NCBI GenBank assembly: GCA_022575985.1
Contig: JAKSXM010000014.1
Location: 23,250,001 to 23,314,000, forward strand
Direction: 5' to 3'
Length of the DNA stretch: 64,000 nt
DNA from: Anagrus nilaparvatae
Taxonomy: Eukaryota > Arthropoda > Insecta > Hymenoptera > Mymaridae
Shown: positions 23,801 to 38,000 of the stretch, piece after piece
Numbering within the stretch: the stretch's first letter is position 1
Layout of the letters: every line of letters starts with the position of its first letter
Notes under the pieces: model-generated
Database searches by the model: none
The model's input: the letters and a program-made list of their open reading frames with translations, nothing else
Told to the model about the DNA's origin: nothing
Translations under genes and position numbers: made by a program

Positions 23801-26553
23801 GGGCCCTGGCTGTAGTTGATCAAAATATAAGGGTAAAATTTGAAAATACATTAGCTGTTATTTTTACATTTCAGACAATTTTAAGCCATCTGAGCCATAC
23901 TTATAAAAAAATTTTTGTACCATTAATTTTTCCATCTCCATGGGCCCTGGGTGTAGTTGATCAAAATATAAGGGTAAAATTTGAAAAACCATTAGCTGTT
24001 ATTTTCACATTTCAGACAATTTGAAGCCATCTGAGCCACACTTTTGAAAAAATTTTTGTACCATTAATTTCTCCATCTCCATGGGCCCTGGCTGTAGTTG
24101 ATCAAAATATAAGGGTAAAATTTGAAAATACATTAGCTGTTATTTTCACATTTCAGACAATTTTAAGCCATCTGAGCCATACTTTTGAAAAAATTTTTGT
24201 ACCATTAATTTCTCCATCTCCATGGGCCCTGGCTGTAGTTGATCAAAATATAAGGGTAAAATTTGAAAATACATTAGCTGTTATTTTCACATTTCAGACA
24301 ATTTTAAGCCATCTGAGCCATACTTTTGAAAAAATTTTTGTACCATTAATTTTTCCATCTCAATGGGCCCTGGCTGTAGTTGATCAAAATATAAGGGTAA
24401 AATTTGAAAATACATTAGCTGTTATTTTTACATTTCAGACAATTTTAAGCCATCTGAGCCATACTTATAAAAAAATTTTTGTACCATTAATTTTTCCATC
24501 TCCATGGGCCCTGGGTGTAGTTGATCAAAATATAAGGGTAAAATTTGAAAAACCATTAGCTGTTATTTTCACATTTCAGACAATTTGAAGCCATCTGAGC
24601 CACACTTTTGAAAAAATTTTTGTACCATTAATTTCTCCATCTCCATGGGCCCTGGCTGTAGTTGATCAAAATATAAGGGTAAAATTTGAAAATACATTAG
24701 CTGCTATTTTCACATTTCAGACAATTTTAAGCCATCTGAGCCATACTTTTGAAAAAATTTTTGTACCATTAATTTCTCCATCTCCATGGGCCCTGGCTGT
24801 AGTTGATCAAAATATAAGGGTAAAATTTGAAAATACATTAGCTGTTATTTTCACATTTCAGACAATTTTAAGCCATCTGAGCCATACTTTTGAAAAAATT
24901 TTTGTACCATTAATTTCTCCATCTCCATGGGCCCTGGCTGTAGTTGATCAAAATATAAGGGTAAAATTGGAAAATACATTAGCTGTTATTTTCACATTTC
25001 AGACAATTTTAAGCCATCTGAGCCATACTTTTGAAAAAATTTTTGTACCATTAATTTTTCCATCTCCATAGGCCCTTGCTGTAGGTAATCAAAATACATG
25101 GGTAAGATTTGAAAATACATTAGCTGTTATTTTCACATTTCAGACAATTTTAAGCCATCTGAGCCATACGATTGAAAAAATTTTTGTACCATTAATTTTT
25201 CCATCTCCATGGGCCCTGGCTGTAGTTGATCAAAATATAAGGGTAAAATTTGAAAATACATTAGCTGTTATTTTTACATTTCAGACAATTTTAAGCCATC
25301 TGAGCCATACTTTTGAAAAAATTTTTGTACCATTAATTTCTCCACCTCCATGGGCCCTGGCTGTAGTTGATTAAAATATAAGGGTAAAATTTGAAAATAC
25401 ATTAGCTGTTATTTTCACATTTCAGACAATTTTAAGCCATCTGAGCCATACTTTTGAAAAAATTTTTGTACCATTAATTTCTCCATCACCATGGGCCCTG
25501 GCTGTAGGTAATCAAAATACATGGGTAAAAATTTAAAATACATTAGCTGTTATTTTCACATTTCAGACATTTTTAAGCCATCTGAGCCATACTTTTGAAA
25601 AAATTTTTGTACCATTAATTTTTCCATCTTCATGGGCCCTGGCTGTAGGTAATCAAAATACATGGGTAAAATTTGAAAATACATTAGCTGTTATTTTCAC
25701 ATTTCAGACAATTTTAAGCCATCTGAGCCACACTTTTGAAAAAATTTATGTACCATTAATTTTTCCATCTCCATGGGCCCTGGCTGTAGTTGATCAAAAT
25801 ATAAGGGTAAAATTTGAAAAACCATTAGCTGCTATTTTCACATTTCAGACAATTTTAAGCCATCTGAGCCATACTTTTGAAAAAATTTTTGTACCATTAA
25901 TTTCTCCATCTCCATGGGACCTGGCTGTAGTTGATCAAAATATAAGGGTAAAATTTGAAAATACATTAGCTGTTATTTTCACATTTCAGACAATTTTAAG
26001 CCATCTGAGCCATACTTTTGAAAAAATTTTTGTACCATTAATTTCTCCATCACCATGGGCCTTGGCTGTAGGTAATCAAAATACATGGGTAAAATTTGAT
26101 AATACATTAGATGTTATTTTCACATTTCCGACAATTTTAAGCCATCTGAGCCATACTTTTGAAAAAATTTTTGTACCATTAATTTCTCCATCACCATGGG
26201 CCCTGGCTGTAGGTAATCAAAATACATGGGTAAAAATTGAAAATACATTAGCTGTTATTTTCACATTTCAGACATTTTTAAGCCATCTGAGCCGTACTTT
26301 TGAAAAAATTTTTGTACCATTAATTTCTCCATCACCATGGGCCTTGGCTGTAGGTAATCAAAATACATGGGTAAAATTTGATAATACATTAGATGTTGTT
26401 TTCACATTTCAGAAATTTTTAAGCCATCTGAGCCATACTTTTGAAAAAATTTTTGTACCATTAATTTTTCCATCTCCATCGGCCCTGGCTGTAGTTGATC
26501 AAAATATAAGGGTAAAATTTAAAAATACATTAGCTGTTATTTTCACATTTCAG
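20890..26553 (+). repeat. Tandem 2,820-bp (20-monomer) duplication in the satellite
   Basis: Copy 1 (about 20890-23710) and copy 2 (about 23710-26553) match at an offset of 2,820 bp (20 x 141). Shared rare variants include CCATCTCAATGGGCC, TTGAAGCC (which makes a TGA), ACTTATAAAAAAATTT, CCTGGGTGTAG, GTAAGATTTG, and CATACGATTG. Single differences such as AAATTGGAAAA at about 24966 show the copies have begun to diverge. Confidence 0.85.
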
Positions 26554-29093
26554 ACTATTTTAAGCCATCTGAGCCATACTTTTGAAAAAAATTTTGTACC
26601 ATTAATTTCTCCATCACCATGGGCCTTGGCTGTAGGTAATCAAAATACATGGGTAAAATTTGATAATACATTAGATGTTATTTTCACATTTCAGACAATT
26701 TCAAGCCATCTGAGCCATACTTTTGAAAAAATTTTTGTACCATTAATTTCTCCATCACCATGGGCCCTGGCTGTAGGTAATCAAAATACATGCGTAAAAT
26801 TTGAAAATACATTAGCTGTTATTTTCACATTTCAGACAATTTTAAGCCATCTGAGCCATATTTTTGAAAAAATTTTTGTACCATTAATTTTTCCATCTCC
26901 ATGGGCCCTGGCTGTAGTTGATCAAAATATAAGGGTAAAATTTGAAAATACATTAGCTGTTATTTTTAGATTTCAGACAATTTTAAGCCATCTGAGCCAT
27001 ACTTATAAAAAAATTTTTGTACCATTAATTTTTCCATCTCCATGGGCCCTGGCTATAGTTGATCAAAATATAAGGGTAAAATTTAAAAATACATTAGCTG
27101 TTATTTTCACATTTCAGACTATTTTAAGCCATCTGAGCCATACTTTTGAAAAAAATTTTGTACCATTAATTTCTCCATCACCATGGGCCTTGGCTGTAGG
27201 TAATCAAAATACATGGGTAAAATTTGATAATACATTAGATGTTATTTTCACATTTCAGACAATTTTAAGCCATCTGAGCCATATTTTTGAAAAAATTTTT
27301 GTACCATTAATTTCTCCATCACCATGGGCCCTGGCTATAGGTAATCAAAATATAAGGGTAAAATTTAAAAATACATTAGCTGTTATTTTCACATTTCAGA
27401 CTATTTTAAGCCATCTGAGCCATACTTTTGAAAAAAATTTTGTACCATTAATTTCTCCATCACCATGGGCCTTGGCTGTAGGTATTCAAAATACATGGGT
27501 AAAATTTGATAATACATTAGATGTTATTTTCACATTTCAGACAATTTTAAGCCATCTGAGCCATATTTTTGAAAAAATTTTTGTACCATTAATTTTTCCA
27601 TCTCCATGGGCCCTGGCTGTAGTTGATCAAAATATAAGGGTAAAATTTGATAATACATTAGATGTTATTTTCACATTTCAGACAATTTGAAGCCATCTGA
27701 GCCACACTTTTGAAAAAATTTTTGTACCATTAATTTCTCCATCTCCATGGGCCCTGGCTGTAGTTGATCAAAATATAAGGGTAAAATTTGAAAATACATT
27801 AGCTGTTATTTTCACATTTCAGACAATTTTAAGCCATCTGAGCCATACTTTTGAAAAAATTTTTGTTCCATTAATTTCTCCATCTCCATGGGCCCTGGCT
27901 GTAGTTGATCAAAATATAAGGGTAAAATTTGAAAATACATTAGCTGTTATTTTCACATTTCAGACAATTTTAAGCCATCTGAGCCATACTTTTGAAAAAA
28001 TTTTTGTACCATTAATTTTTCCATCTCAATGGGCCCTGGCTGTAGTTGATCAAAATATAAGGGTAAAATTTGAAAATACATTAGCTGTTATTTTTACATT
28101 TCAGACAATTTTAAGCCATCTGAGCCATACTTTTAAAAAAATTTTTGTACCATTAATTTAACCATCTCCATAGGCCCTGGCTGTAGGTAATCAAAATACA
28201 TGGGTAAAATTTGAAAATACATTAGCTGTAATTTTCACATTTCAGACAATTTTAAGCCATCTGAGCCATATTTTTGAAAAAATTTTTGTACCATTAATTT
28301 TTCCATCTCCATGGGCCCTGGCTGTAGTTGATCAAAATATAAGGGTAAAATTTGAAAATACATTAGCTGTTATTTTTACATTTCAGACAATTTTAAGCCA
28401 TCTGAGCCATACTTTTAAAAAAATTTTTGTACCATTAATTTAACCATCTCCATAGGCCCTGGCTGTAGGTAATCAAAATACATGGGTAAAATTTGAAAAT
28501 ACATTAGCTGTTATTTTCACATTTCAGACAATTTTAAGCCATCTGAGCCATACTTTTGAAAAAATTTTTGTACCATTAATTTCTCCATCTCCATGGGCCC
28601 TGGCTGTAGTAGATCAAAATATAAGGGTAAAATTTGAAAATACATTAGCTGTTATTTTCACATTTCAGACAATTTTAAGCCATCTGAGCCATACTTTTGA
28701 AAAAATTTTCGTACCATTAATTTCTCCATCACCATGGGCCCTGGCTGTAGGTAATCAAAATACATGGGTAAAATTTGAAAATACATTAGCTGTTATTTTC
28801 ACTTTTCAGACAATTTTAAGCCATCTGAGCCATATTTTTGAAATAATTTTTGTACCATTAATTTTTCCATCTCCATGGGCCCTGGCTGTAGTTGATCAAA
28901 ATATAAGGGTAAAATTTGAAAATACATTAGCTGTTATTTTTACATTTCAGACAATTTTAAGCCATCTGAGCCATACTTTAAAAAAAATTTTTGTACCATT
29001 AATTTTTCCATCTCCATAGGCCCTGGCTGTAGGTAATCAAAATACATGGGTAAAATTTGAAAATACATTAGCTGTTATTTTCACATTTCAGAC

Positions 29094-32000
29094 AATTTTA
29101 AGCCATCTGAGCCATACTTTTGAAAAAATTTTTGTACCATTAATTTCTCCATCTCCATTGGCCCTGGCTGTAGTTGATCAAAATATAAGGGTAAAATTTG
29201 AAAATACATTAGCTGTTATTTTCACATTTCAGACAATTTTAAGCCATCTGAGCCATACTTTTGAAAAAATTTTTCTACCATTAATTTCTCCATCTCCATG
29301 GGCCCTGGCTGTAGTTGATCAAAATATAAGGGTAAAATTTGAAAATACATTAGCTGTTATTTTCACATTTCAGACAATTTTAAGCCATCTGAGCCATACT
29401 TTTGAAAAAAATTTTGTACCATTAATTTTTCCATCTCCATAGGCCCTGGCTGTAGGTAATCAAAATACATGGGTAAAATTTAAAAATACATTAGCTGTTA
29501 TTTTCACATTTCAGACAATTTTAAGCCATCTGAGCCATACTTTTGAAAAAATTTTTGTACCATTAATTTTTCCATCTCCATGGGCCCTGGCTGTAGTTGA
29601 TCAAAATATAAGGGTAAAATTTGATAATACATTAGATGTTATTTTCACATTTCAATCAATTTTAAGCCATCTGAGCCATACTTTTGAAAAAATTTTTGTA
29701 CCATTAATTTCTCCATCACCGTGGGCCTTGGCTGTAGGCAATCAAAATACATGGGTAAAATTTGATAATACATTAGATGTTATTTTCACATTTCAGACAA
29801 TTTTAAGCCATCTGAGCCATACTTTTGAAAAAATTTTTGTACCATTAATTTCTCCATCACCATGGGCCTTGGCTGTAGGTAATCAAAATACATGGGTAAA
29901 AATTGAAAATACATTAGCTGTTATTTTCACATTTCAGACAATTTTAAGCCATCTGAGCCATACTTTTGAAAAAAATTTTGTACCATTAATTTTTCCATCT
30001 CCATAGGCCCTGGCTGTAGGTAATCAAAATACATGGGTAAAATTTGAAAATACATTAGCTGTTATTTTCACATTTCAGACAATTTTAAGCCATCTGAGCC
30101 ATACTTTTGAAAAAATTTTTGTACCATTAATTTTTCCATCTCCATGGGCCCTGGCTGTAGTTGATCAAAATATAAGGGTAAAATTTGATAATACATTAGA
30201 TGTTATTTTCACATTTCAATCAATTTTAAGCCATCTGAGCCATACTTTTGAAAAAATTTTTGTACCATTAATTTCTCCATCACCATGGGCCCTGGCTGTA
30301 GGTAATCAAAATACATGGGTAAAATTTGAAAATACATTAGCTGTTATTTTCACATTTCAGACAATTTTAAGCCATCTGAGCCACACTTTTGAAAAAATTT
30401 ATGTACCATTAATTTTTCCATCTCCATGGGCCCTGGCTGTAGTTGATCAAAATATAAGGGTAAAATTTGAAAAACCATTAGCTGCTATTTTCACATTTCA
30501 GACAATTTTAAGCCATCTGAGCCATACTTTTGAAAAAATTTTTGTACCATTAATTTCTCCATCTCCATGGGACCTGGCTGTAGTTGATCAAAATATAAGG
30601 GTAAAATTTGAAAATACATTAGCTGTTATTTTCACATTTCAGACAATTTTAAGCCATCTGAGCCATACTTTTGAAAAAATTTTTGTACCATTAATTTCTC
30701 CATCACCATGGGCCTTGGCTGTAGGTAATCAAAATACATGGGTAAAATTTGATAATACATTAGATGTTATTTTCACATTTCCGACAATTTTAAGCCATCT
30801 GAGCCATACTTTTGAAAAAATTTTTGTACCATTAATTTCTCCATCACCATGGGCCCTGGCTGTAGGTAATCAAAATACATGGGTAAAAATTGAAAATACA
30901 TTAGCTGTTATTTTCACATTTCAGACATTTTTAAGCCATCTGAGCCGTACTTTTGAAAAAATTTTTGTACCATTAATTTCTCCATCACCATGGGCCTTGG
31001 CTGTAGGTAATCAAAATACATGGGTAAAATTTGATTATACATTAGATGTTGTTTTCACATTTCAGAAATTTTTAAGCCATCTGAGCCATACTTTTGAAAA
31101 AATTTTTGTACCATTAATTTTTCCATCTCCATGGGCCCTGGCTGTAGTTGATCAAAATATAAGGGTAAAATTTGAAAATACATTAGCTGTTATTTTCACA
31201 TTTCAGACAATTTTAAGCCATCTGAGCCATACTTTTGAAAAAATTTTTGTACCATTAATTTTTCCATCTCCATCGGCCCTGGCTGTAGTTGATTAAAATA
31301 TAAGGGTAAAATTTGAAAATACATTAGATGTTATTTTCACATTTCAGACAAATTTAAGCCAACTGAGCCATACTATTGAAAAAATTTTTGTACCATTAAT
31401 TTTTCCATCTCCATGGGCCCTGGCTGTAGTTGATCAAAATATAAGGGTAAAATTTAAAAATACATTAGCTGTTATTTTCACATTTCAGACTATTTTAAGC
31501 CATCTGAGCCATACTTTTGAAAAAAATTTTGTACCATTAATTTCTCCATCACCATGGGCCTTGGCTGTAGGTAATCAAAATACATGGGTAAAATTTGATA
31601 ATACATTAGATGTTATTTTCACATTTCAGACAATTTCAAGCCATCTGAGCCATACTTTTGAAAAAATTTTTGTACCATTAATTTCTCCATCACCATGGGC
31701 CCTGGCTATAGGTAATCAAAATACATGCGTAAAATTTGAAAATACATTAGCTGTTATTTTCACATTTCAGACAATTTTAAGCCATCTGAGCCATATTTTT
31801 GAAAAAATTTTTGTACCATTAATTTTTCCATCTCCATGGGCCCTGGCTGTAGTTGATCAAAATATAAGGGTAAAATTTGAAAATACATTAGCTGTTATTT
31901 TTACATTTCAGACAATTTTAAGCCATCTGAGCCATACTTATAAAAAAATTTTTGTACCATTAATTTTTCCATCTCCATGGGCCCTGGGTGTAGTTGATCA

Positions 32001-35000
32001 AAATATAAGGGTAAAATTTGAAAAACCATTAGCTGTTATTTTCACATTTCAGACAATTTTAAGCCATCTGAGCCACACTTTTGAAAAAATTTTTGTACCA
32101 TTAATTTCTCCATCACCATGGGCCTTGGCTGTAGGTAATCAAAATACATGGGTAAAATTTGATAATACATTAGATGTTATTTTCACATTTCAGACAATTT
32201 CAAGCCATCTGAGCCATACTTTTGAAAAAATTTTTGTACCATTAATTTCTCTATCACCATGGGCCCTGGCTATAGGTAATCAAAATACATGCGTAAAATT
32301 TGAAAATACATTAGCTGTTATTTTTACATTTCAGACAATTTTAAGCCATCTGAGCCATACTTATAAAAAAATTTTTGTACCATTAATTTTTCCATCTCCA
32401 TGGGCCCTGGCTATAGTTGATCAAAATATAAGGGTAAAATTTTAAAATACATTAGCTGTTATTTTCACATTTCAGACTATTTTAAGCCATCTGAGCCATA
32501 CTTTTGAAAAAAATTTTGTACCATTAATTTCTCCATCACCATGGGCCTTGGCTGTAGGTAATCAAAATACATGGGTAAAATTTGATAATACATTAGATGT
32601 TATTTTCACATTTCAGACAATTTTAAGCCATCTGAGCCATATTTTTGAAAAAATTTTTGTACCATTAATTTCTCCATCACCATGGGCCCTGGCTATAGGT
32701 AATCAAAATACATGCGTAAAATTTGAAAATACATTAGCTGTTATTTTCACATTTCAGACTATTTTAAGCCATCTGAGCCATACTTTTGAAAAAAATTTTG
32801 TACCATTAATTTCTCCATCACCATGGGCCTTGGCTGTAGGTAATCAAAATACATGGGTAAAATTTGATAATACATTAGATGTTATTTTCACATTTCAGAC
32901 AATTTGAAGCCATCTGAGCCACACTTTTGAAAAAATTTTTGTACCATTAATTTCTCCATCTCCATGGGCCCTGGCTGTAGTTGATCAAAATATAAGGGTA
33001 AAATTTGAAAATACATTAGCTGTTATTTTCACATTTCAGACAATTTTAAGCCATCTGAGCCATACTTTTGAAAAAATTTTTGTTCCATTAATTTCTCCAT
33101 CTCCATGGGCCCTGGCTGTAGTTGATCAAAATATAAGGGTAAAATTTGAAAATACATTAGCTGTTATTTTCACATTTCAGACAATTTTAAGCCATCTGAG
33201 CCATACTTTTGAAAAAATTTTTGTACCATTAATTTTTCCATCACAATGGGCCCTGGCTGTAGTTGATCAAAATATAAGGGTAAAATTTGAAAATACATTA
33301 GCTGTTATTTTTACATTTCAGACAATTTTAAGCCATCTGAGCCATACTTATAAAAAAATTTTTGTACCATTAATTTTTCCATCTCCATGGGCCCTGGGTG
33401 TAGTTGATCAAAATATAAGGGTAAAATTTGAAAAACCATTAGCTGTTATTTTCACATTTCAGACAATTTGAAGCCATCTGAGCCACACTTTTGAAAAAAT
33501 TTTTGTACCATTAATTTCTCCATCTCCATGGGCCCTGGCTGTAGTTGATCAAAATATAAGGGTAAAATTTGAAAATACATTAGCTGTTATTTTCACATTT
33601 CAGACAATTTTAAGCCATCTGAGCCATACTTTTGAAAAAATTTTTGTACCATTAATTTCTCCATCTCCATGGGCCCTGGCTGTAGTTGATCAAAATATAA
33701 GGGTAAAATTTGAAAATACATTAGCTGTTATTTTCACATTTCAGACAATTTTAACCCATCTGAGCCATACTTTTGAAAAAATTTTTGTACCATTAATTTT
33801 TCCATCTCCATAGGCCCTGGCTGTAGGTAATCAAAATACATGCGTAAAATTTGAAAATACATTAGCTGTTATTTTCACATTTCAGACAATTTTAAGCCAT
33901 CTGAGCCATATTTTTGAAAAAATTTTTGTACCATTAATTTTTCCATCTCAATGGGCCCTGGCTGTAGTTGATCAAAATATAAGGGTAAAATTTGAAAATA
34001 CATTAGCTGTTATTTTTACATTTCAGACAATTTTAAGCCATCTGAGCCATACTTATAAAAAAATTTTTGTACCATTAATTTTTCCATCTCCATGGGCCCT
34101 GGGTGTAGTTGATCAAAATATAAGGGTAAAATTTGAAAAACCATTAGCTGTTATTTTCACATTTCAGACAATTTGAAGCCATCTGAGCCACACTTTTGAA
34201 AAAATTTTTGTACCATTAATTTCTCCATCTCCATGGGCCCTGGCTGTAGTTGATCAAAATATAAGGGTAAAATTTGAAAATACATTAGCTGTTATTTTCA
34301 CATTTCAGACAATTTTAAGCCATCTGAGCCATACTTTTGAAAAAATTTTTGTACCATTAATTTCTCCATCTCCATGGGCCCTGGCTGTAGTTGATCAAAA
34401 TATAAGGGTAAAATTTGAAAATACATTAGCTGTTATTTTCACATTTCAGACAATTTTAAGCCATCTGAGCCATACTTTTGAAAAAATTTTTGTACCATTA
34501 ATTTTTCCATCTCCATAGGCCCTTGCTGTAGGTAATCAAAATACATGGGTAAGATTTGAAAATACATTAGCTGTTATTTTCACATTTCAGACAATTTTAA
34601 GCCATCTGAGCCATACTATTGAAAAAATTTTTTTACCATTAATTTTTCCATCTCCATGGGCCCTGGCTGTAGTTGATCAAAATATAAGGGTAAAATTTGA
34701 AAATACATTAGCTGTTATTTTCACATTTCAGACAATTTTAAGCCATCTGAGCCATACTTTTGAAAAAATTTTTGTACCATTAATTTCTCCATCACCATGG
34801 GCCCTGGCTGTAGGTAATCAAAATACATGGGTAAAAATTGAAAATACATTAGCTGTTATTGTCACATTTCAGACATTTTTAAGCCATCTGAGCCGTACTT
34901 TTGAAAAAATTTTTGTACCATTAATTTCTCCATCACCATGGGCCTTGGCTGTAGGTAATCAAAATACATGGGTAAAATTTGATAATACATTAGATGTTGT

Positions 35001-38000
35001 TTTCACATTTCAGAAATTTTTAAGCCATCTGAGCCATACTTTTGAAAAAATTTTTGTACCATTAATTTTTCCATCTCCATGGGCCCTGGCTGTAGTTGAT
35101 CAAAATATAAGGGTAAAATTTGAAAATACATTAGCTGTTATTTTCACATTTCAGACAATTTTAAGCCATCTGAGCCATACTTTTGAAAAAATTTTTGTAC
35201 CATTAATTTTTCCATCTCCATCGGCCCTGGCTGTAGTTGTTTAAAATATAAGGGTAAAATTTGAAAATACATTAGATGTTATTTTCACATTTCAGACAAA
35301 TTTAAGCCAACTGAGCCATACTATTGAAAAAATTTTTGTACCATTAATTTTTCCATCTCCATGGGCCCTGGCTGTAGTTGATCAAAATATAAGGGTAAAA
35401 TTTAAAAATACATTAGCTGTTATTTTCACATTTCAGACTATTTTAAGCCATCTGAGCCATACTTTTGAAAAAAATTTTGTACCATTAATTTCTCCATCAC
35501 CATGGGCCTTGGCTGTAGGTAATCAAAATACATGGGTAAAATTTGATAATACATTAGATGTTATTTTCACATTTCAGACAATTTCAAGCCATCTGAGCCA
35601 TACTTTTGAAAAAATTTTTGTACCATTAATTTCTCCATCATCATGGGCCCTGGCTATAGGTAATCAAAATACATGCGTAAAATTTGAAAATACATTAGCT
35701 GTTATTTTCACATTTCAGACAATTTTAAGCCATCTGAGCCATATTTTTGAAAAAATTTTTGTACCATTAATTTTTCCATCTCCATGGGCCCTGGCTGTAG
35801 TTGATCAAAATATAAGGGTAAAATTTGAAAATACATTAGCTGTTATTTTTACATTTCAGACAATTTTAAGCCATCTGAGCCATACTTATAAAAAAATTTT
35901 TGTACCATTAATTTTTCCATCTCCATGGGCCCTGGGTGTAGTTGATCAAAATATAAGGGTAAAATTTGAAAAACCATTAGCTGTTATTTTCACATTTCAG
36001 ACAATTTTAAGCCATCTGAGCCACACTTTTCAAAAAATTTTTGTACCATTAATTTCTCCATCACCATGGGCCTTGGCTGTAGGTAATCAAAATACATGGG
36101 TAAAATTTGATAATACATTAGATGTTATTTTCACATTTCAGACAATTTCAAGCCATCTGAGCCATACTTTTGAAAAAATTTTTGTACCATTAATTTTTCC
36201 ATCTCCATGGGCCCTGGCTATAGTTGATCAAAATATAAGGGTAAAATTTAAAAATACATTAGCTGTTATTTTCACATTTCAGACTATTTTAAGCCATCTG
36301 AGCCATACTTTTGAAAAAATTTTGGACCATTAATTTCTCCATCACCATGGGCCTTGGCTGTAGGTAATCAAAATACATGGGTAAAATTTGATAATACATT
36401 AGATGTTATTTTCACATTTCAGACAATTTTAAGCCATCTGAGCCATATTTTTGAAAAAATTTTTGTACCATTAATTTGTCCATCTCCATGGGCCCTGGCT
36501 GTAGTTGATCAAAATATAAGGGTAAAATTTGATAATACATTAGATGTTATTTTCACATTTCAATCAATTTTAAGCCATCTGAGCCATACTTTTGAAAAAA
36601 TTTTTGTACCATTAATTTCTCCATCTCCATTGGCCCTGGCTGTAGTTGATCAAAATATAAGGGTAAAATTTGAAAATACATTAGCTGTTATTTTCACATT
36701 TCAGACAATTTTAAGCCATCTGAGCCATACTTTTGAAAAAATTTTTCTACCATTAATTTCTCCATCTCCATGGGCCCTGGCTGTAGTTGATCAAAATATA
36801 AGGGTAAAATTTGAAAATACATTAGCTGTTATTTTCACATTTCAGACAATTTTAAGCCATCTGAGCCATACTTTTGAAAAAAATTTTGTACCATTAATTT
36901 TTCCATCTCCATAGGCCCTGGCTGTAGGTAATCAAAATACATGGGTAAAATTTAAAAATACATTAGCTGTTATTTTCACATTTCAGACAATTTTAAGCCA
37001 TCTGAGCCATACTTTTGAAAAAATTTTTGTACCATTAATTTTTCCATCTCCATGGGCCCTGGCTGTAGTTGATCAAAATATAAGGGTAAAATTTGATAAT
37101 ACATTAGATGTTATTTTCACATTTCAATCAATTTTAAGCCATCTGAGCCATACTTTTGAAAAAATTTTTGTACCATTAATTTCTCCATCACCGTGGGCCT
37201 TGGCTGTAGGCAATCAAAATACATGGGTAAAATTTGATAATACATTAGATGTTATTTTCACATTTCAGACAATTTTAAGCCATCTGAGCCATACTTTTGA
37301 AAAAATTTTTGTACCATTAATTTCTCCATCACCATGGGCCTTGGCTGTAGGTAATCAAAATACATGGGTAAAAATTGAAAATACATTAGCTGTTATTTTC
37401 ACATTTCAGACAATTTTAAGCCATCTGAGCCATACTTTTGAAAAAAATTTTGTACCATTAATTTTTCCATCTCCATAGGCCCTGGCTGTAGGTAATCAAA
37501 ATACATGGGTAAAATTTGAAAATACATTAGCTGTTATTTTCACATTTCAGACAATTTTAAGCCATCTGAGCCATACTTTTGAAAAAATTTTTGTACCATT
37601 AATTTTTCCATCTCCATGGGCCCTGGCTGTAGTTGATCAAAATATAAGGGTAAAATTTGATAATACATTAGATGTTATTTTCACATTTCAATCAATTTTA
37701 AGCCATCTGAGCCATACTTTTGAAAAAATTTTTGTACCATTAATTTCTCCATCACCATGGGCCCTGGCTGTAGGTAATCAAAATACATGGGTAAAATTTG
37801 AAAATACATTAGCTGTTATTTTCACATTTCAGACAATTTTAAGCCATCTGAGCCACACTTTTGAAAAAATTTATGTACCATTAATTTTTCCATCTCCATG
37901 GGCCCTGGCTGTAGTTGATCAAAATATAAGGGTAAAATTTGAAAAACCATTAGCTGCTATTTTCACATTTCAGACAATTTTAAGCCATCTGAGCCATACT

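Noticed and set aside
26062..27690. 542-codon open reading frame in the satellite, and the dozens of shorter ones like it
   Set aside because: Every one is the 47-codon translation of the 141-bp monomer. Variants are mostly amino-acid changing, stops recur in amplified monomers, and starts are arbitrary points in the repeat. No coding evidence.
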